From Cytophagaceae bacterium (GTDB taxonomy: Bacteria > Bacteroidota > Bacteroidia > Flavobacteriales > Flavobacteriaceae): a stretch of 64,000 nt of DNA. The position numbers were made by a program, and so were the translations under genes. The DNA lies in the NCBI GenBank assembly GCA_002710685.1, contig PALD01000066.1, positions 186,001 to 250,000 on the forward strand, in the 5' to 3' direction. Positions within the stretch are counted from its first letter, which is position 1, and each line of letters starts with the position of its first letter. The notes beneath the pieces are model-generated. The model had not been told where the DNA came from and ran no database searches. It saw only the letters and a program-made list of their open reading frames with translations. This document shows positions 6,857-16,200 of the stretch, piece after piece.

Positions 6857-8971
6857 ATGCATATAAGTTCACTATCTATAAGGAATTTTAGAAATTTCTA
6901 CAGGTCAAAATTCATCTTAAAAAAAGGTATAAATACTATTTTAGGAGAAAACGGTTCAGGTAAAACAAATTTATTTTTCGCTTTACGTGTCTTAATCGAT
7001 GACAAACTTCCAAGATACATAAGATTTAATGAGTCAGACTTTAACCGAGGTCTTGGAGAATGGGCTGGACATTGGATAATTCTATCTGTTACTTTTGATG
7101 AACTGGATGCAAGTGAGGAAGCCCAAGTATTGGCGGTACAATCTTCTGGAGATATGGATGGTAATAAAAAAACTGGAAGTTACTCGGTTTACTTTAGACC
7201 AAAATATCAGTTTAGAAAAGAACTTTACGATTATTCACAAACCGCAGGTAAAAGTGTAGTTGGCCTTCAGCTTTTTCTTAATAAACTTACGATTGATGAC
7301 TATGAAACCTCTTATTTGTGCAGAGGCTCTGGAGATTTCAGCGATGATAATACGTATAAAAAGTATGTTGGTGACTTTGATGCTGTTGAATTCCCAAATC
7401 CAGATGATAAAGAAGAATTGATTTTTGGTACATTTTTGCCAAGAGAAATAAGCGTACATAACGAAGTCTCTTGTACGTTCATAAAAGCATTACGGGATGT
7501 TGAAAGTGATTTGCGTTCCTATTCTACCAATCCATTGATTAATTTGTTGCGGGGTAAAGAAAAAACTATCGAAGTTTCAAAAAAAACAGACATCATTGAT
7601 AGTGTAAACAAACTGAACGACCAAATTAGTTCTCTCAAAGAAGTAAAAGATGTAAAAGATGGAATTGATAAAAGCATTAAGGAAGCTGTGGGCACTACTT
7701 ATGGGCCTAACATTGATGTGAAATCAGAGCTTCCCAATGATATGGAAAAACTATTGCAATCACTCAAACTTTGGGTTGGCGACCCAGATGAGGAAGGTTA
7801 TATGGGTAAAATATGGGAATTGAGTTTGGGAGGTGCAAATATGATTTACCTCTCACTAAAGCTATTGGAGTACGAAAAAATTAGAACGGATAGAATTGCA
7901 AATTTTCTTCTCATAGAAGAACCGGAAGCACATATTCATACGCATATTCAAAAAACACTGTTTGATAATGTGCAAACAAATAAAACACAGGTTATTATTT
8001 CAACGCACTCTACTCATATTTCATCTGTAAGTCGCATAAGTTCAGTAAATATTTTAAGTAGAGGAAATAAGCAAACTTTGGTATATCAACCATCTAACAA
8101 TCTTGATGATGAATACATAACAAGAGCCGAAAGGTACTTGGATGCCATTAGAGGCAACTTGCTTTTCGCGAAAGGAGTTGTCTTGGTTGAAGGCGATGCA
8201 GAACAAATTCTCATTCCTCAAATGTTCAAAAAGGTCTTTGGAATTTCACTCGATGAAATTGGAGTAAGTCTTGTAAATATTGGAAGTACGGGCTTTAAAA
8301 ATGTCGCAAGACTTTTCCATAAAGATAGAATTCAGAAAAACTGCGCCATACTAACTGACTTGGATGCCAGCATAGTTAATTTACCTGTAAATGAAGCTGA
8401 TGATACTTCTTATCAAAAGCATTGTAGAGCTTCGCAAATTAGTGGAGCTGAAAGAAAAAAAGAATTAGATAAATTTTGTGATAAAAACGACTTTTTGATT
8501 CCATTTTACTCAAAATACACATTTGAAGTTGACTTTATTTTGAACGGGAATAGTCACGAATACATACAATCACTTACAGAAATTTTCAAACAGCAAGCAG
8601 CCATTGATGCTTCAAAGAAAAAGTTAGAAGATAAATCAGTTTCGATTGCTGGTGTAGAAGTTTTACGATTGGCTGATAAAAAAGGTAAAGGTTGGTTAGC
8701 GTTGGTTGTTGCAGATAATTTAGTTTACAATACTTATATTCCTGAATATATTTTAAAAGCAGTTGCGTTTGCATCTTCACATTTAAATAATGCCTCTAAA
8801 GCTAAAACCGCTAAATACAGGTTACGAAAAATTAGTCGTAATAAAAATGATAGTTATTACGATACAGCTACAAAAATTAGTTTTAAGAATAAAGAAGACC
8901 ACCAGGTTATTGATGACTATATAGCCAACTTCCCTAACGACCAGTTTACTAAATTTTTATCGTTTATATGA
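6857..8971 (+). CDS. gajA: Gabija-type GajA: OLD-like AAA ATPase/TOPRIM nuclease
   Basis: 704 aa. The N-terminal ABC/SMC-like ATPase shows Walker A GENGSGKTN at residues 30-38, a signature-like ELSLGGAN, Walker B LLIEEPEAH (~352) and the STHSTH switch (~383). A TOPRIM domain follows, with LVEGDAEQ (~442) and LTDLDAS (~499) supplying the acidic metal ligands of OLD-family nucleases. In Gabija systems GajA is a DNA nuclease held in check by nucleotides and activated during phage infection together with GajB. The next gene starts inside its stop (ATGA), confirming the pair. It is longer than the Bacillus prototype (about 580 aa). Base composition is clearly more AT-rich than the flanking sulfatase gene, supporting transfer. 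Confidence 0.9.
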   Translation: MHISSLSIRNFRNFYRSKFILKKGINTILGENGSGKTNLFFALRVLIDDKLPRYIRFNESDFNRGLGEWAGHWIILSVTFDELDASEEAQVLAVQSSGDMDGNKKTGSYSVYFRPKYQFRKELYDYSQTAGKSVVGLQLFLNKLTIDDYETSYLCRGSGDFSDDNTYKKYVGDFDAVEFPNPDDKEELIFGTFLPREISVHNEVSCTFIKALRDVESDLRSYSTNPLINLLRGKEKTIEVSKKTDIIDSVNKLNDQISSLKEVKDVKDGIDKSIKEAVGTTYGPNIDVKSELPNDMEKLLQSLKLWVGDPDEEGYMGKIWELSLGGANMIYLSLKLLEYEKIRTDRIANFLLIEEPEAHIHTHIQKTLFDNVQTNKTQVIISTHSTHISSVSRISSVNILSRGNKQTLVYQPSNNLDDEYITRAERYLDAIRGNLLFAKGVVLVEGDAEQILIPQMFKKVFGISLDEIGVSLVNIGSTGFKNVARLFHKDRIQKNCAILTDLDASIVNLPVNEADDTSYQKHCRASQISGAERKKELDKFCDKNDFLIPFYSKYTFEVDFILNGNSHEYIQSLTEIFKQQAAIDASKKKLEDKSVSIAGVEVLRLADKKGKGWLALVVADNLVYNTYIPEYILKAVAFASSHLNNASKAKTAKYRLRKISRNKNDSYYDTATKISFKNKEDHQVIDDYIANFPNDQFTKFLSFI

Positions 8972-10743
8972 TTTTAGATACTTTAAGCGACCAACAAAAA
9001 GATGCTGTTACTAAAGACGGAAATGTACTTCTTACCGCTTGCCCAGGAAGTGGAAAAACTCGGGTCATAATCCATAAGCTCGCTTATGCTCTAAAAAATA
9101 TTGATGTAAATAGTAAACAAAGGATTGTTGCTCTAACTTTTACTGTAAGGGCTTCTGAAGAAATATATCGCAGATTAAACGCAATGGGAATTAATAGTAA
9201 TCGGGTTTGGTCGGGTACTTTGCATTCCTTTTGTCTCGAATGGATTATTAAACCCTATTCCTGCTATTTACCTGAACTTGAAAATGGATACTTAATTGCA
9301 GATGAAACTTATGCTTCGGATATCATTGATGAACTTAAGGAAAAACATAAATTAAAACCTATTGACCCAATTAATTTTAGGTTCAACCGGGACGGCACAT
9401 TTGCTGAACCGAAATCTATTCAAAAAAGAGTGCTTAAAGAATATCACGAAAGATTACAAGCAGAGAAGTTAATTGATTTTGAATTGCTACTTTTCTATTC
9501 ATACAAACTCTTAATCACGCATCCAAAAATTAAAAAAACACTGTCCAACATTTTTAGCCTTATTTGTGTTGATGAATATCAAGACACACAAGATTTGCTT
9601 TATGCAATTATTTCTTCCATTATAACAACTGGGGAAGGTAATTCAAATCTGTTTTTGGTTGGAGATACTGACCAGGCAATTTATGCTTCTTTGGGTGGTG
9701 TTGCCAAAAGTTTGGAAGAAATACAGAAGGAGTTAAAAACTTTACCTATTCAACAACTTACGCTTTCCGGAAACTATAGATCCACCCAAAGAATTATTGA
9801 TTTTTATTCCATATTTCAGACCAACCCAATTAAAATAGAAGCTATTGACACTAACAAAGACACTAATAGTATTATAACCTACAATAACACCATCAACAAA
9901 GGGTATTTGGTAGATGAAATAGCGAGACTTATAGAGTACAGCTTGAATAATGGAATTCCAGAAGATGAAATTTGCGTATTGGTTCCGCAATGGTGGTTAA
10001 TAACTACCATCACAAAGCAATTGAGAGCTAAACTACCGAAAGTAAATTTTGATGCATCAGGTTTAGCACCGATGTCAAAAAATCGAAACAACATTTGGTA
10101 TAAATTATCGAGATTGTTCTTGACACAGCCAAAACCAAAAATATATTCATTGAGATATAAGTGGTGTTCTGAAGTAATTGAAAATTTTAAAGAACACACT
10201 AATACTGAATTCAGCGAACAATATCGAACAGAGCGAAATGTATTGAAATTGATTAACTCGATAACGTCAGATGAAACCGAAGGCATCGATTATCTCAATG
10301 ACTGTTTTGACCAGTTTTTAGATGCTGTTGGGATTGACCAAAATGTATACGTACAACTTCTTATAAATAGGAAGACTTTTTTTGATGTAATAAAGAGTCG
10401 TCTTGAAGACCCAACGTTTCAAGTTCCAAGTGATATTGCATCCTTTATGAGTTTTTATAGAGAAATGTCAGGTGTTGTCATCAACACTTGCGTAGGTGTC
10501 AAAGGAGAAGAATTTGAAACTGTTATTGCCTATGGCTTGCTAAATGGGTATATCCCACATTGGAATGATATTTTCAATGGAGACCCTGTAGCCGCTTCAA
10601 AAAAACTACTTTATGTTATTTGTTCAAGAGCCAAAACCAATTTACACTTGATATCAGAAACTGGCAGACAAACCGCCAAAGGTACCCCATTGGTAATTAC
10701 TCCAGAATTGCAAAATCTTGATTTTGAATTTGATGAAATATAA
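8968..10743 (+). CDS. gajB: Gabija-type GajB: UvrD/PcrA-like helicase
   Basis: 591 aa SF1A helicase. Motifs seen are Q/motif I LSDQQKDAV and ACPGSGKTR (~24-32), motif II CVDEYQDTQ (~200), motif III VGDTDQAIYASLGG (~231), motif IV-like LSGNYRST (~265) and a late CVGVKGEEFETV (~508). Translation is coupled to gajA through a four-base ATGA overlap. In characterised Gabija systems GajB is an ATPase that associates with the GajA tetramer and helps trigger DNA cleavage. DEYQ in motif II replaces the usual DEFQ or DEAQ, which is common in GajB-like proteins. The R1 hairpin follows within 20 bases of the stop, so it may also shape the 3' end of this transcript. Confidence 0.9.
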   Translation: MILDTLSDQQKDAVTKDGNVLLTACPGSGKTRVIIHKLAYALKNIDVNSKQRIVALTFTVRASEEIYRRLNAMGINSNRVWSGTLHSFCLEWIIKPYSCYLPELENGYLIADETYASDIIDELKEKHKLKPIDPINFRFNRDGTFAEPKSIQKRVLKEYHERLQAEKLIDFELLLFYSYKLLITHPKIKKTLSNIFSLICVDEYQDTQDLLYAIISSIITTGEGNSNLFLVGDTDQAIYASLGGVAKSLEEIQKELKTLPIQQLTLSGNYRSTQRIIDFYSIFQTNPIKIEAIDTNKDTNSIITYNNTINKGYLVDEIARLIEYSLNNGIPEDEICVLVPQWWLITTITKQLRAKLPKVNFDASGLAPMSKNRNNIWYKLSRLFLTQPKPKIYSLRYKWCSEVIENFKEHTNTEFSEQYRTERNVLKLINSITSDETEGIDYLNDCFDQFLDAVGIDQNVYVQLLINRKTFFDVIKSRLEDPTFQVPSDIASFMSFYREMSGVVINTCVGVKGEEFETVIAYGLLNGYIPHWNDIFNGDPVAASKKLLYVICSRAKTNLHLISETGRQTAKGTPLVITPELQNLDFEFDEI

Positions 10744-10757
10744 GGTTAATGTAAAGC

Positions 10758-10940
10758 GGCCTCAGAAAACTTTGGTTAAAACAATAGGGGAGTTGAGCGT
10801 TAAGCACTTTAGGGTGTCAGCACTAGATAATCTTAACTCGATAAATGTTTAATGGCAGTTAAAGGCAGTCTTAATAGGTTTCAATCTTTCCTAAAGTGTA
10901 GCGAGCGACCCGTACATTGTTTCCAAAGGTTTCTGAAGCC
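10758..10940 (+). repeat. R1: long imperfect inverted repeat ending the Gabija cassette
   Basis: The left arm 10758-10813 (starts GGCCTCAGAAAACTTTGG, ends CACTTTAGG) is complementary to the right arm 10890-10940 (starts CCTAAAGTG, ends CCAAAGGTTTCTGAAGCC). The central ~76 nt hold smaller dyads such as CTTAACT/AGTTAAAG. A homologous hairpin of nearly the same size follows the KAP module at 16866-17047. Differences between the copies are partly compensatory (see findings), so the fold rather than just the sequence is conserved. It could be a structured RNA at the 3' end of the transcript or a single-stranded-DNA recombination hairpin. Confidence 0.82.
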
Positions 10941-10977
10941 TTGATTTTTTGTTTCTTTTTCATCAAGGAAAAAGAAA
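10939..10977 (+). repeat. R1 tail: interleaved stems after the hairpin
   Basis: Two stems alternate here. Stem A is CCTTGAT (10939) with ATCAAGG (10962). Stem B is TTTCTTTTTC (10952) with GAAAAAGAAA (10968). The order A-B-A'-B' is that of an H-type pseudoknot, or of two alternative hairpins. The equivalent tail follows R2 at 17047-17081 with different but still paired bases. No gene is present between here and the 270-aa gene at 11284. Confidence 0.55.
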
Positions 10978-11047
10978 GGATAGTGAACCTTTCCAAGGAT
11001 TTAATAAATAAACCTATTCCCGAGCCTTCAGGAATATTTTTTCCCCA

Positions 11048-11063
11048 CTTTGAGCAGAAATCA
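11048..11063 (+). repeat. Direct repeat, left copy (CTTTGAGCAGAAATCA)
   Basis: Matches 12591-12606 at 15 of 16 bases, and looser similarity continues on the 3' side of both copies (GAAA-GG ... TTT ... TAGC). The pair brackets the orphan 270-aa gene, suggesting the ends of an insertion or a duplicated cassette terminus. Confidence 0.45.
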
Positions 11064-11093
11064 GACCATAAAAAAAGAGGTCAGAGCGTAAAG

Positions 11094-11115
11094 AAAAGGT
11101 CTAGTAGACCTTTTT
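11094..11115 (+). terminator. Hairpin AAAAGGTCTA-G-TAGACCTTTT
   Basis: Ten-base perfect arms around one G, followed by further T. It is terminator-like in both orientations and lies upstream of the orphan gene. Confidence 0.5.
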
Positions 11116-11232
11116 AGCGATTGGGCCAGCGGGCGCAGGGGAAAACCATAATTCCACATTCAATCTAACGTTCCTATCAACAAGCAACAAGCAGCGAACA
11201 ACTACTAACCATCAACCAAAAACAAATAATAC

Positions 11233-11261
11233 TTGACAAAACCCTGAAAATCAATTATATT
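11233..11261 (+). promoter_or_regulatory. Promoter-like TTGACA-N17-TATATT
   Basis: TTGACA at 11233 and TATATT at 11256, 17 bases apart, with the ATG of the next gene 22 bases further on. It resembles a generic sigma-70 promoter more than the Bacteroidota TTG/TAnnTTTG type. It would be an insulated promoter for the 270-aa gene. Confidence 0.45.
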
Positions 11262-11283
11262 AGTAACCCAAAAACCCAACCAC

Positions 11284-12096
11284 ATGGCAAAGCCAATATC
11301 AAACATAGGTGCATTTACAGGTACCATAGATGGAATTACCTATTATACGCTAAATGGTAAAAGGGTCTGCAGAAAAGCATCGGCACCCACTAGAGATCAA
11401 ATTCAACAGGACCCGCGTTTTGCCGCAGTAAAGAAAAACAATAGCGAATTTGGTGGCGCTTCCACCTATGCTAGGGCCATAAGGTCGGGCCTGGGGAAGT
11501 ATGTCGACACCTTTAAAGACCACAGTTTTCATAGTAGGTTGACCAGCTGTTGCCAGAAAATCATCAAAAAGGGAAGGGGCGAACACGGTCAGCGTACCAT
11601 CAATGTGCTTAACTATCCTGAGGCGTTGATAGGATTCCCACTCAATACTAAAAATGCCATTTTGGAAAAACTGGCTTTTCTCCCTGAACTACAAACTACA
11701 GTAAAAGGGATTAAAATCTCATGGTCAGGGATGGGTAAGATTAATCTGGATAAACCACCCAACAATGCGAGTCATTATGTGCTCATTGCCTTGATCAACA
11801 GTGTTCCTGGTTATGCTTACCACAAGCGTGATAAAAAATATATCCCCACGCGTACCTTACCTCGTGATGCCATGTCAGCCGCTGCATCTCCACCCTTGAA
11901 ACTTTCAGGAATATCCAGGGATATCGAGATTTTCCTGCCCTTTCCTAAAGATGTAAGGATTCAAGAAGAGAATCATGAAAATCCCGATAAAATGGCACAC
12001 ACCATATGGCTGGGAATTCAATATGGCCAACAAATAAATGCTGTGTTTCATCCCTTAGAAACCGGAAAGTCCATGCAATGCCTTGCAGTATGTTAA
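11284..12096 (+). CDS. Orphan 270-aa Bacteroidota protein of unknown function
   Basis: I do not recognise a functional domain. The N-terminus MAKPISNIGAFTGTIDGITY, followed by a Lys/Arg-rich KRVCRKASAPTRDQIQQDPRF and SEFGGASTYARAIRSGL, follows a pattern I associate with a widespread Bacteroidota family of stand-alone hypothetical proteins (G-IGGI-YYK--GK----RK ... DP-F---R-N--EFG-A). That family link is from memory. The protein is basic, with no signal peptide, no membrane segment and several non-paired cysteines. Base composition is less AT-rich than the defence genes on both sides, and the gene sits between short direct repeats (11048 and 12591). It looks like an independent insertion into the cassette. 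It has its own promoter-like sequence upstream. Confidence 0.7.
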   Translation: MAKPISNIGAFTGTIDGITYYTLNGKRVCRKASAPTRDQIQQDPRFAAVKKNNSEFGGASTYARAIRSGLGKYVDTFKDHSFHSRLTSCCQKIIKKGRGEHGQRTINVLNYPEALIGFPLNTKNAILEKLAFLPELQTTVKGIKISWSGMGKINLDKPPNNASHYVLIALINSVPGYAYHKRDKKYIPTRTLPRDAMSAAASPPLKLSGISRDIEIFLPFPKDVRIQEENHENPDKMAHTIWLGIQYGQQINAVFHPLETGKSMQCLAVC

Positions 12097-12128
12097 GGCA
12101 CCATTTCCCAGGACTAAAAATTCAATAA

Positions 12129-12161
12129 GTTCACCCGTGGTTCACTCGGGGTTCACCCGTA
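12129..12161. repeat. Three tandem 11-mers GTTCAC[C/T]CG[T/G][G/A]
   Basis: GTTCACCCGTG, GTTCACTCGGG and GTTCACCCGTA stand back to back 33 bases after the orphan gene. They are too short and too few for CRISPR and could be iterons or binding sites. Confidence 0.55.
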
Positions 12162-12294
12162 CTTACCCTGGGGTTAAGCCGCACCTAGTTGCAGGTATAT
12201 CCCGTCTATAAACCACTCTAACCCAAATCAGGCTTCGTTAAGAAACTGGGCACTCCATTTACCAATCAAACCACAACAACAATCAACAAAAAGC

Positions 12295-12339
12295 TACCGA
12301 CCAACCTGCGTGCCAGTGTAAAGAAAGCATGGGTCGGTA
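12295..12339. repeat. Dyad TACCGACC ... GGTCGGTA
   Basis: Perfect eight-base arms with a 29-base loop downstream of the orphan gene. The remaining sequence 12340-12590 contains no gene I can support, only a direct repeat AGCACAGCGA at about 12470-12500. Confidence 0.4.
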
Positions 12340-12590
12340 TTGCGCTAAATAGATAGATTATCCTTCGGAAGGAAACATGCGTATTCATAAGGTAAACCGG
12401 GCCTACTATTCATATACGTAGTAAAACAAGCAAAAGTCGCAGCCCTGGAAGTAGAGGCTTGCATCCCACGAGCACAGCGAGAGGAATGCATAGCACAGCG
12501 AATTCTCGCACGCATGATAAAAAGCTTTTCTTACAATTCATGAAAATAAAAATAAGCCTAGTCCCGAGACTAAGGGATTATTTCTTCACG

Positions 12591-12606
12591 CTTTGAGCGG
12601 AAATCA
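12591..12606 (+). repeat. Direct repeat, right copy (CTTTGAGCGGAAATCA)
   Basis: Partner of 11048-11063. It marks the likely right edge of the ~1.5-kb insert carrying the 270-aa gene. The cassette tail (T1) resumes after it. Confidence 0.45.
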
Positions 12607-12720
12607 ATCAAGAAAATAGAAAGGTTTTTCTTTGCTAAGCATCAAACGAAGAACATAGTTCAATTCAGGCAGAAAATTTTTGCTTTTGGCTAGGGCAAGT
12701 GAGGGCAAATTGTTTTGTAA

Positions 12721-13022
12721 ATCATCGAGCGTTTGCGCACGGCAATTAAATATAACGACAAAATTAGGAGTACAAATAATTTATCCACGCGTTGGCGTAC
12801 AGGTATCGCAATTGACTATGACCTACGTGTCGAATAAAATTATCCTGTAGATGATTTTATTTGATGGCCAAATAAAGCGTTAGAATTAATAGCAGCATTT
12901 CTTTTGACATATAATCGGTATCGTTTTAGTATTAAAGCGCTACAACTGATTTTATATCAAATAGAACAACAATACGCAACTTACTATCTAATAGCATTTG
13001 TGCTATAATGTTCCGCGTTATG
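12721..13022. other. T1: cassette junction with ATAACG ... CGTTAT arms
   Basis: The 37-base block 12721-12757 (ATCATCGAGCG ... ATAACG) aligns without gaps to 17328-17364 at about 26 of 37 positions. The far end, CATTTGTGCTATAATG then CGTTATGTAA, resembles 17414-17440 (CATTTGTACTATAATTTACATTATGTAA). ATAACG at 12752 is complementary to CGTTAT at 13016. The layout AAC ... GTT recalls integron attC core sites, but the arm spacing is long and no integrase gene is visible. No coding sequence is found in 12607-13297. Confidence 0.5.
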
Positions 13023-13163
13023 TAACTTGAGCTTTGGATAAAAGCGAAAGTTGTTACTACAGTTTCTTTAAAAAATTTATTCTAAAAAGTTTCTTCTACA
13101 ATGTGAATGGAACACTTTTTATGCGACGACGTAGGAGGGAAGCATAATGTGTGTGGAATGAAT
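13017..13163 (+). repeat. L2: left-end block of the KAP cassette
   Basis: Second copy of L1 (6573-6714) in the same orientation, starting GTTATGTAACTTGAGCTTTGG. It keeps the AACTT-GA-GCTTT / AAAGC-GA-AAGTT fold and the near-identical segment around GCGACGACGTAGGAGG (13106-13160). It lies 135 bp before the KAP gene, where L1 lies 143 bp before gajA, so distance to the cargo start is also kept. Confidence 0.8.
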
Positions 13164-13197
13164 AGTAAAGTGACTTATTGTCATATTTGTACTATTC
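13160..13197. promoter_or_regulatory. Operator-like dyad GAATAGTA ... TACTATTC
   Basis: Perfect eight-base arms enclose an inner GTGAC / GTCAT dyad. It is located between L2 and the KAP start codon, so it could bind a regulator or fold in the leader. Confidence 0.4.
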
Positions 13198-13297
13198 CAT
13201 CAATAAATATGTCAGTTATTTATTTCAAAAAGAGCAAATTGCAAAATGGTACAACTCTTGATTTAATAAAATTTTAACGTTTTGAAAATTCAATTTT

Positions 13298-16200
13298 ATG
13301 AGTGAACCATCCAAAAAACCAAACTACATTTCTAGCTCACCATCAGGAGAAGATTTATTTGAAGGTAAATCTCATGAAAAGATTTCTAACACAATTTTCG
13401 AATTAATTAAAGAAAAATCTTTACCAAATAATGTTGTTGGTATTGAAGGAAAATGGGGTTCAGGAAAATCAAATGTTGTAAGTATTCTAAACAAAAAATT
13501 TAATAAAATAAGTTCAGACTATTTCTTTTTCACATATGATGCTTGGGGTCATCAAGAGGATTTAACCAGACGCACATTTTTAGAAGAATTAATATCTTCA
13601 TTAAAAGGGGAAAAAAAGTTCAAAGGTAATATAGATTGGACACAAGAGTTAAACAAACTACTCGCAAAAAAATCAACGAAGAATACAACTAAATTTCCAA
13701 AAATCAAGTTTTACTGGATACTAATAATGGCTTCAATTTTATTGTTTTCATTTTTAAATGTGCTTTATGATGATTTTTTGATTAAGAGCAATTTTATACC
13801 AAAATATAACTTACAATACCTAAAATTATTTTTATCAAAGTATCTATTACCAATTATTGTTTTTGTTTGGGGTTTAGTCGAATTAAGAAAAGAATATAAA
13901 GCTTTTGATGATAAGAAAGAAACCAAAGATTTTGATTATAAAGAAAGGCTTAAAAGACTCTTGTATATTTTTAGTGGTTCAGATTTAGAATCAGAAGAAC
14001 TAGAACATACACTTGAAGATGAACCAACTGTAAAGAGTTTTAAAGAATATTTTGAAAATATTACGCATGACTTAAAATCAGATGGTTTAATAATTGTCTT
14101 TGATAATATGGATAGATTATCAAAAAGTGATAAAGTTTTATCCCTTTGGTCATCAATACACACTTTTTTTGCTGAAGAAAAAATTGATAATGTTTGGGTA
14201 ATAATCCCTTATGACAAAGAACATTTAGCTAAACATTTTGATGAAAATGATGATAATAAAGTAGATAATTTTATTGGAAAAACGTTTTCAACAATTTTTA
14301 GAATTTCTCCACCAGTTTTATCAGATTGGAAGAAGTTCTTTGAGTTGAAATTTAAAGAAGCTTTTCATGACATTATCAATGATAATGATATAGATTTTAT
14401 ATCTTCTTTATATGAACTTATCACGGATATAAATACTAAAAGACCTCGTGATATAATAACATTCATCAACAATCTTGTCTCTCTATATTTACAGCATAAT
14501 AGCTCAATTGACATAAAATATTTAGCATTATTTATTTTAAGAAAAAAGGAAATTTTAAATAATCCATTGATTTCTATAGCGGGCAAACATTTTTTAAAGG
14601 AAGAAAAACATATGTTTCAAGCTGAATCTGAACTAGAAGAAAATTTAGCTGCTATTGTTTATAATGTTGATAAAGAAAAATCAAGTGAAGTATTATTAAC
14701 AAATAGTATTGATGACATATTCTTTAAAGCCAAATTCGAAGCTCTAAAAGATGTTAAAAAACATAGTGAGTTTAAGACTTATTTTGGTAATACAGTTAAC
14801 AAGAGTAATTTTTCAAATTCAAGACCTGAAAACACAGCCAAAATATTTGAAGAAGTTAAAGATGTTGTATCTGGACAAGCATTAAAATCATATTGGGAAA
14901 GATTTGCTAATAATATTGACAAAAGACCAAAGGAAGAATTTGTAAAACTTTTAGATTGGCATAGAAGTATAATTATTAACACTTCAAGAAATACAGCAAA
15001 AGGACTAGCCGATAAAATTGTTTATGAATCTCAAAGTGAGTTTGAAAAATCATCAGATAGCAGTAAATATTATAATACAATTTATGAGTTAATTAAATTT
15101 TTAAACAGCGAATCTAAAAAATTTAAAACTACAATAAATAGAGTGAAATTTTCTCCAAAAAACTTTGTGGAGTATTTAGATGATTTAAATAAATTATTTA
15201 AAAAAGGGGAGTGCACATATGCAGATATGAAAATATTTGCTGATTCAGATGAGCTTAATGAATATTTTATAAATCATGAAAATGGGGTTGTAGAAGAATT
15301 ATATACTTATATACACGTCATTGAATATTTAATTTCTACAGATAACTCCTTTAAGTTTAATAAAGTTCAAGAAACAATTGATACTCAATTGAAAGCATTT
15401 GCCCATACTGATGCTAAAAAAATATCAAAATTAATAGAGATTAATAAGGTTCTTAACGGTAAGAGTAAATTAAAATTAATACCTCAAGCGATAGGCAATA
15501 ATTTTCTAAATAGCAATGGAGCTAAAACCGATAATCCATATTTTGATATTGTAGCTAATCAGATAGCCCATTTAATGACTATTGCACCACAAAGCCCTAC
15601 ATTAACAAAAGAACTGAATAAAATCGAGAATGCTTCTAAAGTTGCTGAAATCATACAATACTATGTTACTTATGGTGATTTACTTAAAATAGTAATTGAT
15701 AAGGGTAGGGTTTATCCTTTAGTAAATGAAGTCATTAAAATTCTTACTACAGATTACTTTGGGTTTAGCCAATCAATGTCAAGTAAATGGGTATTTGAGA
15801 ACCTTGATAAAGTTAAGTCACAATTATTTAAAGATGATTTCAAAGTTTTTTTAACTCAATTTGATAGATGGAAAGAGCAGTTTAAAGTTGAAGAAATATC
15901 TCCAGTTTTAGATTTAAGAAGTGAAATTTTAAAGGAAACTTTTGATAAAGAAAATCTTGAATTTTTATCAATAAAATTAATATATGATTTATTAATCACT
16001 GAATTTAAAGAGACTAGTAAAGATGTTTGGTTAGAGAATTTTAATACTGAATCTAATTTTAATTTTGCTTTTTCTGGGCTAGTTGAGAATGACTTATTAG
16101 ATAAGAAAATAACAAGAAGTAAAGTTTTTATGGAAGCATATGATGAATATTTTACTTCAATAGCTAAAAATGAAGTAGCTATTCCGGAAAATGAAGATTT

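Noticed and set aside
10917-11117. A 66-codon plus-strand frame (MFPKVSEALIFCFFF...) across the end of R1
   Set aside because: It lies over the conserved hairpin and its tail. The equivalent bases of R2 do not keep the frame, and the Phe/Lys pattern comes from the TTTCTTTTTC/GAAAAAGAAA stem.
12129-12161. CRISPR array
   Set aside because: Repeats are 11 bases with no spacers and no cas genes nearby.
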